DNA of 64,000 bases from Brevinematales bacterium (GCA_026417555.1 JAOADA010000006.1:1-64000); one strand, 5' to 3'. Counted from the first letter of the stretch, positions 15,353 to 24,732 are shown. Program-made: numbers and translations. Notes: generated by a model from the letters alone, not told the origin.

Positions 15353-16591
15353 ATGAATGAAAAGCCTCACGTCTTCGACTCTGTGGAAACAGCTCTCCAA
15401 GCGATAAAAAATGGAGATATGATTGTCGTCGTTGACGACGAAGATAGAGAAAATGAAGGAGACATCATCCTTGCCGCCGAAAAGGCCACACCAGAAAAGA
15501 TAAACTTCATCCTCAAAGAGGCTCGTGGACTCCTGTGTGCCCCTATGGCCCCAGAAATTGCCGAAAGACTTCATCTCCCCATCATGGCACAGGACGCCGA
15601 TGAGAAATGGGGAACTGCTTTTACAGTTTCTGTGGATCACAAAGACACAACAACAGGTATCTCTGCCTATGAACGTGCCCTTACGTTGAACAAATTGGCC
15701 GATCCTTCCTCCAAAGCCGAGGATTTCGAAAGACCGGGACATATCTTTCCCCTCAAAGCACGCCCCGGAGGAGTACTCAAACGAGCTGGCCATACCGAAG
15801 CCGCCGTTGACCTCATGCGTCTTGCTGGACTCCAACCAGTGGGAGCCATCTGTGAGATCCTCAAAGACGATGGGACAATGGCCCGCCTCCCCGATCTTAT
15901 CTCCTTTGCCAAGAAACACCATATGCCCATTATCAGTGTTGCCCAAATCATCGAGTATCGTCGCACAAAAGAAAAACATGTCTTTCGAGCCGCCCAAGCC
16001 CATCTCCCTACCACATACGGGGACTTCCACATTCTTGTGTACGAAAATGATATTGATTTCAAGGAACACGTGGCCCTCATAAAAGGAACATGGACAGAAA
16101 ATGAACCTGTTTTAGTAAGAGTACATTCCGAATGTTTTACAGGGGATATCTTGGGCTCACTCCGCTGTGACTGTGGAGACCAACTCCACAATGCCCTTCG
16201 AATGATAGAACAGGAGGGAAAAGGCGTCCTTCTCTACATGCGTCAAGAGGGACGAGGTATCGGGCTTGTCAACAAAATCCGAGCCTATGACCTTCAGGAA
16301 AAAGAAGGTCTCGATACCGTCGAGGCCAATATCCACCTGGGATTCAAACCGGATTTGAGAGATTACGGGGTTGGGGCACAGATACTCAAGGACCTTGGCA
16401 TATCAAAAATCCGACTTCTCACCAACAATCCCACCAAGATCATTGGTCTTCATGGTTATGGCCTCGAGATTGTAGAAAGAGTCCCCATCATCATCCCCCC
16501 TAATGAAGTGAATAAACACTATCTCTACACCAAAGAAATCAAAATGGGACACCTCTTTCACCCCCATGACCACAAAGAAAACAAATCATAA
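15353..16591 (+). CDS. ribBA: Bifunctional DHBP synthase / GTP cyclohydrolase II
   Basis: Supplies both precursors of riboflavin: ribulose-5-phosphate to dihydroxybutanone phosphate, and GTP to the pyrimidine precursor. It has 412 residues. The N-terminal RibB domain (1 to about 205) has the acidic loop [10 protein letters not shown] (28-37). The C-terminal RibA domain has zinc cysteines Cys261, Cys272 and Cys274 in ECFTGD...RCDC, and [21 protein letters not shown] precedes ATG 15353. Other rib genes are not in the window. It ends 20 bases from the convergent metal-transport operon with no clear terminator. Confidence 0.97.
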   Translation: MNEKPHVFDSVETALQAIKNGDMIVVVDDEDRENEGDIILAAEKATPEKINFILKEARGLLCAPMAPEIAERLHLPIMAQDADEKWGTAFTVSVDHKDTTTGISAYERALTLNKLADPSSKAEDFERPGHIFPLKARPGGVLKRAGHTEAAVDLMRLAGLQPVGAICEILKDDGTMARLPDLISFAKKHHMPIISVAQIIEYRRTKEKHVFRAAQAHLPTTYGDFHILVYENDIDFKEHVALIKGTWTENEPVLVRVHSECFTGDILGSLRCDCGDQLHNALRMIEQEGKGVLLYMRQEGRGIGLVNKIRAYDLQEKEGLDTVEANIHLGFKPDLRDYGVGAQILKDLGISKIRLLTNNPTKIIGLHGYGLEIVERVPIIIPPNEVNKHYLYTKEIKMGHLFHPHDHKENKS

Positions 16592-16611
16592 GATTTCTCG
16601 AGCCAACACCA

Positions 16612-17454
16612 TTATCTTCCCTGACGAGATTTCACCATTAACGACACTACATACCCAACCGCTAACAAAAGTACCGTCACAGATCCGGGAGGCAAATCGG
16701 CATAATAACTCACCACAAGCCCAAGAAGAGAAAATACCACCACAAGCAGAGAGGCTGCGATCATCACAGAGGAAAGCTTGTTATAAAAAAGAGAAGCCAT
16801 TGCCGCAGGAAGAGTAAGAAGCGCAATCACCATAAGAGACCCCATCACCTGAAGCATCAGAAACACAGTGAGAGAGACAAGAAGAACAAGAAGCATCTGG
16901 AAAAAACCCACCCTCACTCCTCGGGTCACGGCAAAATCCTCATCAAAACTCACCGCCTGCAATTGTGGATAAAACATGAACGTAAGAATGGAAACCACCA
17001 TTCCCAAAATTCCCACCAGCCACACATCCCCCACCGAAAGCAAAAGAATATTCCCAAAAAGATAACTCATGGGATCTGTATAGGTAGGGGTGAGGGAAAG
17101 TAGTACCAACCCCACTGACATCCCAATCACCCACACCGCCCCAAGGAGAGTATCCATGCGCTCCCTCCCCCGAAGAGAAAGCCACCCAATCAAAAGGCCC
17201 ACCACAACAGAGGCAAACATCGCCCCCCACGTCGGAGACATCCAAGACAACTTCCACACCACTTGAAGGTACACCCCTACCCCAACCCCCCCAATAATTG
17301 CATGACTCACTGCCCCAGCCATAGCACTCATTCGCTTCACTACCACAAATCCACCCATCATCCCAAACGGTACACTCGAAAAAAGAGAGGCCAAAACCGC
17401 ATACCTGAGAAATGGAACATCCCCACTCCAGAAAACAGACCAAAACGAATCCAT
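16612..17454 (-). CDS. znuB: Metal (Zn/Mn) ABC transporter permease, ZnuB family
   Basis: ABC-3-family permease for high-affinity zinc or manganese uptake. It has 280 residues and seven to nine hydrophobic helices. GAVSHAIIGGVGVG (about 48-61) and VMGSLMVIALLTLPAAMA (about 205-222) match the family. ATG 17454 overlaps the znuC stop and has AGGAGG seven bases upstream; GTG 17457 is possible. It is the third gene of the importer operon. Confidence 0.92.
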   Translation of the reverse strand: MDSFWSVFWSGDVPFLRYAVLASLFSSVPFGMMGGFVVVKRMSAMAGAVSHAIIGGVGVGVYLQVVWKLSWMSPTWGAMFASVVVGLLIGWLSLRGRERMDTLLGAVWVIGMSVGLVLLSLTPTYTDPMSYLFGNILLLSVGDVWLVGILGMVVSILTFMFYPQLQAVSFDEDFAVTRGVRVGFFQMLLVLLVSLTVFLMLQVMGSLMVIALLTLPAAMASLFYNKLSSVMIAASLLVVVFSLLGLVVSYYADLPPGSVTVLLLAVGYVVSLMVKSRQGR

Positions 17455-18191
17455 CACCCCTCCTCCTGCGTTCGCTCATGATGAATAACCCCATACTCTG
17501 GCCCATAACCATGACCAGCCGCCAATCCTCCCGAAACCTCAAAAGGATGCTCACATACCCCCCTATGGATACAGAGTACCCTATCTGTGATCTTGTGAAC
17601 AAAGCCCGTATCATGCGTCACGAGAATAATAGTCTTCTGCCCCTTCAAAGACTGAAGAAGTGAAAAAAGCTGTTTTTCACTCTCACTATCAATACTTGCC
17701 GAGGGCTCATCCAACAAAAGAATTGGGGCCTCTGAAACCAAGGCCCTCGCAATCAGCGCCCGCTGAAGCTGCCCACCTGAAAGGGAAGAAAACGAGACTT
17801 TTTTTAAAGAAGAGAGCCCAACCTGATCAAGGACCTGTGCTACTTTTTTCTTATCCTGACGACTGTACCATCCCCATGGCCGGATTCTCCCCTGCAAAAC
17901 CATCTCCTCCACCGTCATAGGAAACGCCCGATCAAAAACCCCATGCTGAGGAACATACCCCATGAGATGTCTCTGTTCTGCATGAGGCCTTCCATAGATG
18001 GTAATACTCCCCTCCCACGGACAAAGAAGCCCCAACAAAAGCCTGAGAAGCGTTGTTTTTCCTCCCCCATTCGGACCAACAATTGTGACAAACTCACCCT
18101 CCCGAATGAAAAAACTCACATCCTTCAAAAGAGCCACATCTGTATACCCAAACGAGAGCCCCTCAACCCTTATTACCTCCCTCTTTTTCAT
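17454..18191 (-). CDS. znuC: Metal ABC transporter ATP-binding protein, ZnuC family
   Basis: Energises metal import through ZnuB. It has 245 residues. Walker A GPNGGGKTT, Q-loop near GYVPQH, signature SLSGGQLQRALIARAL and Walker B ILLLDEPSASID are all intact, with a switch histidine in VTHDTG. The C-terminal tail is His/Glu-rich (HHERTQEEG) and may bind metal (inference). ATG 18191 overlaps the znuA stop as ATGA. Confidence 0.93.
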   Translation of the reverse strand: MKKREVIRVEGLSFGYTDVALLKDVSFFIREGEFVTIVGPNGGGKTTLLRLLLGLLCPWEGSITIYGRPHAEQRHLMGYVPQHGVFDRAFPMTVEEMVLQGRIRPWGWYSRQDKKKVAQVLDQVGLSSLKKVSFSSLSGGQLQRALIARALVSEAPILLLDEPSASIDSESEKQLFSLLQSLKGQKTIILVTHDTGFVHKITDRVLCIHRGVCEHPFEVSGGLAAGHGYGPEYGVIHHERTQEEG

Positions 18192-19069
18192 TGCCACCCC
18201 TCAATGAGCACGTCCACAATCCTGCGAAACATCCCAGGATAATCCGAAGAAAGGGGGTTGATATCCTCTACCTTCCCCCCTATAGCCCTCGCCATAGCCT
18301 CCGCACTTTTTCGAGAAAACCCCTCCTGAACAAAAACCACCTTCACTCCCTCCTGCTTCGCCCGATGAATAACCGCTTGCAACCGCCGGGGAGACGGCTC
18401 TTTCCCCCCAACCTCAATAGCCATTTGCAGAAGTCCATAGTCATCAGCAAAATACCCCAACACTGGATGATAAACAAAAAACACCCTCCCCTTGTATGGA
18501 GCTAACCTCCTGGATATCTCGTTATCCAACTCGCGAAGCTCTTTCACCAGAGCCTCATAATTTTTCTGATACGTTTTTGTCCCTGCCTTATCCAGGGCAA
18601 TAAGCACATCCCGAATCCACCTCGCCTGAACCTCTGCCAACCTGACACTCATCCAGATATGGGGATCAACACCACCAACCCTCTCCTCATCATGAGAGGC
18701 CCCCTCATGCTCATGGGGCAGAATCTCCCCTTGAGAAAAACAACGTCTCTTGATTCCTTCTGACGTATCCACCACTCGAAGATGAGGATAAGAAGTCCTG
18801 ATCCTTTTGAGAAGCACATTCTCAAACTCAAGCCCTACCGTAAACCACACCCGTGCTCGTTGGAGAAAAACAAGCTGAGATGGCGTCGGTTCATACACAT
18901 GGGGACTCTTCCCCTGCGGTACCACCACATTCACCCGCACCCTCTCCTTCCCAATACTCTCTACAAGATACCGCTGCGGCTCAATACTCACAACAACTCC
19001 AAGAGGATCGGCAAACACCACCCCTCCCAGAAAGAAAAACACACCCCACCTCCATCCACTCCTGAGCAT
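18188..19069 (-). CDS. znuA: Metal ABC transporter substrate-binding protein, ZnuA family
   Basis: Exported cluster A-I binding protein delivering Zn or Mn to ZnuBC. From ATG 19069 (SD GGAGGG) it has 293 residues with a signal peptide (about 1-20). Metal-ligand positions are visible as SPHVYEPTPSQ, a short His/Glu-rich loop (HEHEGASHDEE) next to DPHIWMS, and VYHPVLGYFADDYGL. The His-rich loop favours zinc over manganese (family knowledge plus inference). The open frame reaches 19114, but the SD supports 19069. Confidence 0.92.
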   Translation of the reverse strand: MLRSGWRWGVFFFLGGVVFADPLGVVVSIEPQRYLVESIGKERVRVNVVVPQGKSPHVYEPTPSQLVFLQRARVWFTVGLEFENVLLKRIRTSYPHLRVVDTSEGIKRRCFSQGEILPHEHEGASHDEERVGGVDPHIWMSVRLAEVQARWIRDVLIALDKAGTKTYQKNYEALVKELRELDNEISRRLAPYKGRVFFVYHPVLGYFADDYGLLQMAIEVGGKEPSPRRLQAVIHRAKQEGVKVVFVQEGFSRKSAEAMARAIGGKVEDINPLSSDYPGMFRRIVDVLIEGWQ

Positions 19070-19084
19070 CCATCCCTCCAAAAT

Positions 19085-19097
19085 GCAACCGAGTTGC
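19085..19097. promoter_or_regulatory. Candidate metal-repressor operator
   Basis: GCAAC-CGA-GTTGC is a perfect 5-bp inverted repeat located over the predicted znuA transcription start (about 19095), just downstream of the -10. A repressor such as a Zur/Fur-, MarR- or DtxR-type protein could act here. No regulator gene is adjacent. Confidence 0.45.
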
Positions 19098-19101
19098 GTA
19101 T

Positions 19102-19131
19102 AGTATACATACAAAGATACCAGAAAGTCAA
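19102..19131 (-). promoter_or_regulatory. Promoter of znuACB operon
   Basis: Minus-strand -35 TTGACT (19126-19131), 18-bp spacer and -10 TATACT (19102-19107). Confidence 0.8.
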
Positions 19132-19486
19132 GCCAAAAATCCTTGGGTAAGAAAGCCTTTCCCCTTTCCCACCCTCCAGAAACAAGAGAGTCTTATCTCC
19201 ATGGTTGAAGGAAGAATTGTAGAGTTAGTAACCAATCACCTCGTTTATTGCTTTCATTAGAAAGAAACTCATTGATAGAAAGCTCAAAAATGTAAGATTA
19301 TTATATAAAGTTTCACTTAGTAACGAGAACCCTTTGTCCAAAACAAAATCCATACCTTCAATAGACGGGAAATGGCATATAACGTCTGCGGCTATGCGAA
19401 ATTGCCCTAAGCGAAGCGTAGGGCAATTTGGGAGAGGGCGGCTACCAGCCCACGAAATCGGCAACTTGAAGTTGGGCGCACTGAAA
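19115..19486. other. Gene-poor AT-rich segment downstream of the antiporter pseudogene
   Basis: This interval holds the znuA promoter at its left end, then AT-rich sequence with no recognised gene. A 79-codon minus-strand frame (19225-19464) runs through the hairpin at 19399-19429 and shows no family. Composition resembles the neighbouring antiporter remnant rather than the flanking operons, so the foreign segment probably begins here. Confidence 0.4.
19399..19429. repeat. 11-bp perfect hairpin in the foreign segment
   Basis: AAATTGCCCTA (19399-19409) and TAGGGCAATTT (19419-19429) are perfectly complementary around the loop AGCGAAGCG. It is set in a locally G/C-rich island (about 19380-19480) 58 bases past the antiporter stop. 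It could terminate minus-strand transcription, or be part of the element that delivered this segment. The island also contains GTTGGGC at 19471-19477, matching an integron GTTRRRY core, but no complete attC fold was found. Confidence 0.6.
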
Positions 19487-20913
19487 TTATCTTTTTAAAA
19501 ACATTCTCAATATCTCGTGAGTGCATTCGTCAATTTTATTTTTTTCTACCAATACGGAAAGGATATCGCCAGGCATTATTAAAGTCTGACCTGACGGCGC
19601 TATAACAGCGTTATTTCTATTAATCATCGTTATAGTAGTTCCTACAGGCAAAGACAAATCAGAGATTTTGCACTCTCCTTGATATATATCCTCATCAATA
19701 GGTATTTCAATCAATTCATAATCTGTATCATGTACTGTAATTAATTCCATTGTTTGCTTAGCTTTATTTTTAGCCTTACCGCTTAATTTCAGTAAATCCG
19801 CTAACTTTCCAATAGTAGTCCCTTGAATGAGTATTGACAAAGTAACGGCAAAAAATACTATATTAAAGATGTGATGTTCATTATCGATTCCAGCTGCAGC
19901 AGGGTAGGTTGCCAATACTATTGGTACCGCACCTCGTATTCCGCTCCAACTCAAAAATATTTTTTCTTTCAAAGAGAGTTTAGTTAAATAAAGTACACAC
20001 AAGTACGGTAATCGGTCTTGCTATAAAGGTTATTATCAGAAAGAGAATAACCCCGAGGTTCCAGATTTTTGAAAAGTTTTTGGGAAAAACCAAAAGCCCC
20101 AAAAGAACAAATAACCCAACATTTGCTATAAACGACAATATTTCCGTAAACGATGCAATTCCATTTTTGTAAGGTAATTTTTTGTTCCCCATGATCAATC
20201 CTGTGAAAAAAACCGCTAACATTCCGCTTGCTCTACATAGATCAGCCAATCCAAAACTTAGCAGAATTAAACCGATGAGAAATAAATAAAAATATCCAAC
20301 ATCGATATCTTTAATTTTATTAAAAATAATTGCGCCAATAAAACCAATTATTATACCAAAACCAACCCCGCCAATCAACTGCCAGATAAAGAGCGACAAT
20401 GATGCAAATGCGTTCAATTGCGAACCAAGGATACATTGTATGATAAAAGTAGTTGAAATAATAGCCATAGGATCGTTAGCGGCAGATTCTATTTCACTTA
20501 TTGAAGTAACATTTCCATTGATCGAACGAGATCGCAAAATAGAGAAAACTGCCGCCGCGTCTGTGGAAGATATAATAGCGCACAACAACAATGATTTGAT
20601 AAAAGTCCATCCAGACAAAAAACAAAAAACTATAGCAGCGATATTTGCGGTAAGTAAAACGCCTAATGTTGCCAAAATCATTGTCGGTTTTATTACAGGC
20701 TTTACATGTGAGTATTTCGTCCCAAATCCTCCGGCAAATAATACAAATATAAGCCCAATGTTTGCGAGTTCTTTTGCTAAAAGATATTATAATCAGCGGT
20801 ATATTGAGTTTTTTAGAAATTACCGCAGTAAAAACTATAACGATTACTATTATTGCTACTAATAACAACATAAAAAATCCTCCGGCAGATTGTACGTTAA
20901 CCACATCACCCAT
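19487..20913 (-). pseudogene. Broken K+(Na+)/H+ antiporter, NhaP2/CvrA type
   Basis: Remnant of a CPA1 antiporter with C-terminal TrkA-C domain. Three pieces lie in different frames. 20913 to about 20780 encodes the first membrane helix through KLNIPLIII. About 20780-19998 encodes ELANIGLIFVLFAGGFGTKY through IARPITVLVC, including SSTDAAAVFS. About 20000-19487 encodes SWSGIRGAVPIVLATYPAA and the TrkA-C part (GTTITMINR...GDILSVLVEK). At the first junction about 25-30 family residues seem missing, so this is a deletion with frameshift. The second junction is a one- or two-base shift. The promoter and SD (AAAGGA before ATG 20913) look intact. AT-rich codons (ATA, AAT, TTA) differ from all neighbours, which suggests transfer. 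Confidence 0.85.
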
Positions 20914-20924
20914 CCCTATCCTTT

Positions 20925-20952
20925 ATTATACCATACTCCGGCACGCTGTCAA
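20925..20952 (-). promoter_or_regulatory. Promoter of the antiporter pseudogene
   Basis: Minus-strand -35 TTGACA (20947-20952), 16-bp spacer and -10 TATAAT (20925-20930), a near-consensus promoter still in place ahead of a broken gene. Confidence 0.75.
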
Positions 20953-21243
20953 GGGGGATAGTGGTCTTTTTCAAGGGAAACGAGACATGCCCTCGGCTTT
21001 CGCCAAAGAAACGTGTATCACGTTAATACTATACAAAGAGATAGAGAAGTTTGAGAAAGGGGGAGAGCCTCCTCCCTGAGAAACAGAAAGTTCTCTTGGA
21101 AGCTGGTTTCTTCACTTTTTCTTTTCTCTCAGGGAATTGTCATCTGAGAAGGGGAAAAGGATCCCTTTCCCAAAAAAATAGACATTTTTTCCCTCTTTCA
21201 TTACACTATACTTCTCAGTAAGACACTATGAAAAGGAGTCTAT
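20953..21243. other. Intergenic region with loose inverted repeats
   Basis: No gene was found. CCCTGAGA (21074-21081) and TCTCAGGG (21127-21134) can pair across about 45 bases. An imperfect GGGAAAAGG/CCCTTTCCC repeat lies near 21151-21171, followed by an A-run. A weak -10 TATACT (21207-21212) without a good -35 may serve the next gene. Confidence 0.35.
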
Positions 21244-21795
21244 ATGAGAAAACTTCTTCTTTTTTGTTTGTTTTTTCCTGCCTCCTTTCTGGCAAACACA
21301 AACGTCGCTGGACATTGTCTCGCGGTTGACCTTGGTTGGACAACCGAGGGAATAGTGAACCAGGGTATAGGATGGGGCATCCTCTTGGATCTCTCGTTTT
21401 CTCCCCACCTGTATGCCAGACTCCGTCACGGTGTAGTAGAAACAGACAAAGCCATCGTTGGCAAACGAGTAGGAAACTACGTGTCATCTCTTTTGGTGGG
21501 ATACCGCCCATGGGGAGACTCGCGGGCCTGGTTTTCAGGAATATACATCGCCACTGGATTCGGGTACGACCAGGTCATCACTGCCGATCCTGTCTCCGGA
21601 GCCGTGGCTGACCATTTTCTCTTGCCTTTTGCAGACTTCTCTTTAGGCTATCGCTTTCTTATCGGCCGGGTGGTCATCGAACCCTATGTGAGTATTCTTC
21701 TCCCCTTTGTAGAACCAGAACGAAGCAAAACAGGGATTGCTATGTACACGCGACATGTGGATCTCGAAGGCATTTCCATTGGAATACTTTTTTGA
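21244..21795 (+). CDS. Small outer-membrane beta-barrel protein (predicted)
   Basis: Function unknown. The 183 residues start with a clear Sec signal peptide (1-17 or so, LLLFCLFFPASFLANT). Alternating hydrophobic/aromatic strands follow (e.g. GWGILLDLSFSPHLYARLRHG, YVSSLLVGYRPWG), with an ending GISIGILF whose last residue is Phe, as in many BAM substrates. This pattern suggests an eight-stranded barrel (inference). SD AAAAGGAG precedes ATG 21244. It is followed 9 bases later by a DUF3783 gene. Confidence 0.65.
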   Translation: MRKLLLFCLFFPASFLANTNVAGHCLAVDLGWTTEGIVNQGIGWGILLDLSFSPHLYARLRHGVVETDKAIVGKRVGNYVSSLLVGYRPWGDSRAWFSGIYIATGFGYDQVITADPVSGAVADHFLLPFADFSLGYRFLIGRVVIEPYVSILLPFVEPERSKTGIAMYTRHVDLEGISIGILF

Positions 21796-21804
21796 GGAGC
21801 CCCT

Positions 21805-22167
21805 ATGCCAAGTATCATCCTCTATGGGTACGCCCAAGAAGAAGCCTCCCTTCTCCAAGAAAACCTTGAGACTCTTCTCGAAACAGACATCGAAATTCTC
21901 TCCGCCTGTGGTATGGAAAATGCCACTGTAACGGAGATCATCTCCTTGCGCCCCAACAAGATTTTTTTCTCCCATCCTTTCAAGGTATTGGTTTTCATAG
22001 ATTTTGAGGATGAAGCCATACAAAAGACTGTTTACAACTTTCCTGCAGGGGTGAGTCGCCCTATTTTCTGCGGACTTACTCCGGACAATGTGAAATGGCG
22101 CTTTGGCTATCTTCTTGAACATCTCTTGGAAGAGTACCGCCTCTGGCAAAAAAGAAAACAAAACTAA
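21805..22167 (+). CDS. DUF3783 domain protein
   Basis: A 120-residue cytoplasmic protein. The C-terminal half (KVLVFIDFEDEAIQKTV... GLTPDNVKWRFGYLLEHLLEEY) matches the DUF3783 pattern as I know it. The N-terminal half (1-50) looks like a small receiver-like alpha/beta start (SIILYGYAQEEASLLQENLE) without phosphoacceptor. Function is unknown. It is probably co-transcribed with the upstream barrel protein and ends 29 bases from the convergent tilS. Confidence 0.7.
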   Translation: MPSIILYGYAQEEASLLQENLETLLETDIEILSACGMENATVTEIISLRPNKIFFSHPFKVLVFIDFEDEAIQKTVYNFPAGVSRPIFCGLTPDNVKWRFGYLLEHLLEEYRLWQKRKQN

Positions 22168-22196
22168 TCCACTTCCCGCAAAAAAGACGCCGAAAT

Positions 22197-23579
22197 TCAA
22201 ATTTTTACTTTCTTTCTTAGTGTGAGGGCTTGCCACCGCACCCCTGACCCCTCCTCAATATAAAACTCTCGGCTTACCCGGAACCCATACCCAGGAATAT
22301 AGACCGCAACGATCCTCCCCTCACTCTCCATCACAAACGACCATCGCCTCTCAAGCCACGGCACATGCGCATCTACCCAGATATCTTGAACCTTCTTATG
22401 CCCTCTCCCTAGGCTAATCCTATCCCCTTTGCGCACTGGTCGAATCACCAGTTTTTCTATCTTCCATGGCAGAAAACACCTCTCCTGAGATGCTTTCGGA
22501 AATCCCGGTGGCACCCCATCGCCCTCTTCCCACTGAATATTCCATGGTCCTACACTCCCCTCATCTCCCCTCCTGAACTCTCGTGTTTGCGGAGTCTCAA
22601 ACTCCTTCCAACGTACCCACGTGAGCCAATCCCTATCAAGAAAGAGCCCCCCCTCTTTCATTTCTACAATCCTTTTTAACCCAGAGTCTCCATACTCCCG
22701 GATAGCCTCAAGCCATCTCCCCCTTACAAACCATATCCCTTCCTCACGCCACAAGGTACGCACCAGTTCCCTGACCCAAAAAATCTTTTCCTGCCTCAAA
22801 AGTTTCCTCGGAAGTCTCCACCCTCCGTGAAAATATTCCACCCTCTCCCGAAGAGAATACAGAGTGACTTCCATTCCCTCCGTCACCTCTGCCAAAAAGT
22901 GCATAAAATTTACCACCTTCTCTCGAAAAGCAGGAAATCTTCCCTCCACCAAAGGGACAAGTTCATGACGGATCCAATTTCTGTCAAAGGCTCTCTCTTC
23001 ATTTGACTCATCCTCACACCACAATACCCCCTTCCGCTGAAGATAATGAACAAGTTCCTCATGAGAGAACCCGAGAAGAGGTCTCAGATACACTCCCTCT
23101 TTCGGTTTCATTCCCGCAAGGGAAGCAATCCCTCCCCCTCGAAACATTCTGAGAAAAAAAGACTCCACTTGATCGTCACGATGATGAGCAAGACACACCC
23201 ACCGAAGACCATACTCCTTCAAAACCCTCTCATAGCCCTGGCGTCTTCTTTCCCTTCCGGCCTCTTCAAGAGACCAGCCTTGCTGCCGGGCAAGAAGCTT
23301 CACATCCTCATGATCCACCACAAGGGGAACCCCCAAGCGATCACAGAAAGACCTACAAAAAGCCTCATCATGCGCTGCCGTGTCTCGAAGACCATGATTG
23401 AGATGATAGGCTACCACAGAAAAAGAAGCAAAAAAAGAACGAAGACTCACAAGGAGAGACAAAAGACTCGTTGAATCCGCCCCCCCTGAAAACCCAATCA
23501 CACACGAAACTTCATTTCCAACAAGTTCCCGCCAGTGATCCAAAAAAACCTTCTCCAGCGGATCCACCATCCTACCCAT
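22197..23579 (-). CDS. tilS: tRNA(Ile)-lysidine synthetase TilS
   Basis: Converts C34 of the CAU-anticodon tRNA(Ile) to lysidine so that it reads AUA. It has 460 residues with the PP-loop SGGADSTSL (30-38), LNHGLR (60-65), LAHHRDDQVESFF and the RNWIRHELVP motif. The C-terminal half carries the TilS substrate-binding domain. The start is ambiguous: ATG 23579 overlaps pth by 8 bases and ATG 23570 lies just after the pth stop; neither has a strong SD, which suggests coupling. Last gene of the long minus-strand run. Confidence 0.94.
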   Translation of the reverse strand: MGRMVDPLEKVFLDHWRELVGNEVSCVIGFSGGADSTSLLSLLVSLRSFFASFSVVAYHLNHGLRDTAAHDEAFCRSFCDRLGVPLVVDHEDVKLLARQQGWSLEEAGRERRRQGYERVLKEYGLRWVCLAHHRDDQVESFFLRMFRGGGIASLAGMKPKEGVYLRPLLGFSHEELVHYLQRKGVLWCEDESNEERAFDRNWIRHELVPLVEGRFPAFREKVVNFMHFLAEVTEGMEVTLYSLRERVEYFHGGWRLPRKLLRQEKIFWVRELVRTLWREEGIWFVRGRWLEAIREYGDSGLKRIVEMKEGGLFLDRDWLTWVRWKEFETPQTREFRRGDEGSVGPWNIQWEEGDGVPPGFPKASQERCFLPWKIEKLVIRPVRKGDRISLGRGHKKVQDIWVDAHVPWLERRWSFVMESEGRIVAVYIPGYGFRVSREFYIEEGSGVRWQALTLRKKVKI

Positions 23580-24132
23580 TGAAGCGATTCATAGCTTCTT
23601 CAAGATTCCCCATCACAATCATTTCAATGGCTTCACACGCTCGATCAATCACCGGATCTAAAACGGCCATCTCCTCAGGGGTAAATGGCTCAAGCACATA
23701 GTCTTCCATGCGCTTTCCCTCAGGGGGCGCACCAATCCCAATCCTCACCCGGGGAAAATTATCCGACTTCAAGAATTGGATGAGAGACTTGATTCCATTG
23801 TGACCACCGCTTGAACCATACCCTCGGATCCGCATCTTGCCCAAAGGCAGATTGAGATCATCACACACCACAATGATATTTTCTGGCATAATACGGAGAA
23901 AGCTCGCCATATAAAGAACGGCCTCTCCACTCAGGTTGACAAAAGTCTGGGGTTTCAGGAGCATGACCCTTTCCTTGTCTATCTTGACACGTGCTACCAG
24001 GGATTTTTTCTTCTTGAGGTCAATCACGGCATCGTACTTTGCAGCCAAACGGTCAAGCACCATGAAACCAAGGTTGTGCCTCGTATTTTCGTACTCTTCT
24101 CCAGGGTTTCCCAAACCCACTACGAGTTTCAA
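23572..24132 (-). CDS. pth: Peptidyl-tRNA hydrolase
   Basis: Releases tRNA from peptidyl-tRNAs that drop off ribosomes. It has 186 residues from TTG 24132, chosen because AAGGAGG lies seven bases upstream; GTG 24138 would be one base from it. Family features are VGLGNPGEEYENTRHNLGF with catalytic His, KPQTFVNLSGEAV and DDLNLPLGKMRIRGYGSSGGHNGIKS. rplY lies 21 bases upstream and tilS overlaps downstream, as in Borrelia. Confidence 0.96.
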   Translation of the reverse strand: MKLVVGLGNPGEEYENTRHNLGFMVLDRLAAKYDAVIDLKKKKSLVARVKIDKERVMLLKPQTFVNLSGEAVLYMASFLRIMPENIIVVCDDLNLPLGKMRIRGYGSSGGHNGIKSLIQFLKSDNFPRVRIGIGAPPEGKRMEDYVLEPFTPEEMAVLDPVIDRACEAIEMIVMGNLEEAMNRFNG

Positions 24133-24153
24133 GAGCACACCTCCTTTTTCTTA

Positions 24154-24702
24154 TTATCGAACCTCAACCAGTGTTGTTCCCTCGTGTGTCATGATTTTTA
24201 CACCCTCGAGTTTCACATCACGAACAATGAGGTAATCTTTTGCCTTGAGATGAGAAACATCTACCTCAATAACCTCAGGAAGCTTGTCAACAGTAGTGCT
24301 TACCTTCAGCTTCCGCGCATAGACAAACATACTTCCACCCTCTTTCACTCCCACAGGTGTCCCTACAAACTTTACAGGAACCTCTGTGACAAAGGGCTTT
24401 TTTGCCGCGTAGGCATAAAGATCCACATGCAGAATCTTTCGAGTCACAGGATGAATCTCTATCCCTTTGACAATCACATGATACTTGTCCTTGCCAACCT
24501 CTACCGTCAAGGGCTTATGTGTTCCCACAGACTGAAAGACCTTCTCAAATTCATTGGCACTGAGGGAAATATACAGATTTTCTTTCAGTTCTGGTCCGTA
24601 TATCACAGCAGGAAGTCCATTTTTCGCGCGCACCTTGACAGCTGCTGAAGTTCCCGTAGTAGAACGAAGTTCTGCCTTCACTGTCAAACCTGTTTTCGAC
24701 AT
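24154..24702 (-). CDS. rplY: Ribosomal protein bL25, long CTC form
   Basis: Binds 5S rRNA in the large subunit. The 182-residue length indicates the CTC form: an N-terminal L25 domain (1 to about 92, with GLPAVIYG and HVDLYA at its end) and a C-terminal beta domain (about 95-182, VPVKFVGTPVGVKEGG). It lies between prs and pth as in Firmicutes and spirochaetes. SD GGAGGATAAC precedes ATG 24702. Confidence 0.95.
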   Translation of the reverse strand: MSKTGLTVKAELRSTTGTSAAVKVRAKNGLPAVIYGPELKENLYISLSANEFEKVFQSVGTHKPLTVEVGKDKYHVIVKGIEIHPVTRKILHVDLYAYAAKKPFVTEVPVKFVGTPVGVKEGGSMFVYARKLKVSTTVDKLPEVIEVDVSHLKAKDYLIVRDVKLEGVKIMTHEGTTLVEVR

Positions 24703-24732
24703 AGAGTTATCCTCCTCACTATCTCTATCACA

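Noticed and set aside
19225-19464. 79-codon minus-strand gene
   Set aside because: It runs through the 11-bp hairpin, has no SD and shows no recognisable domain.
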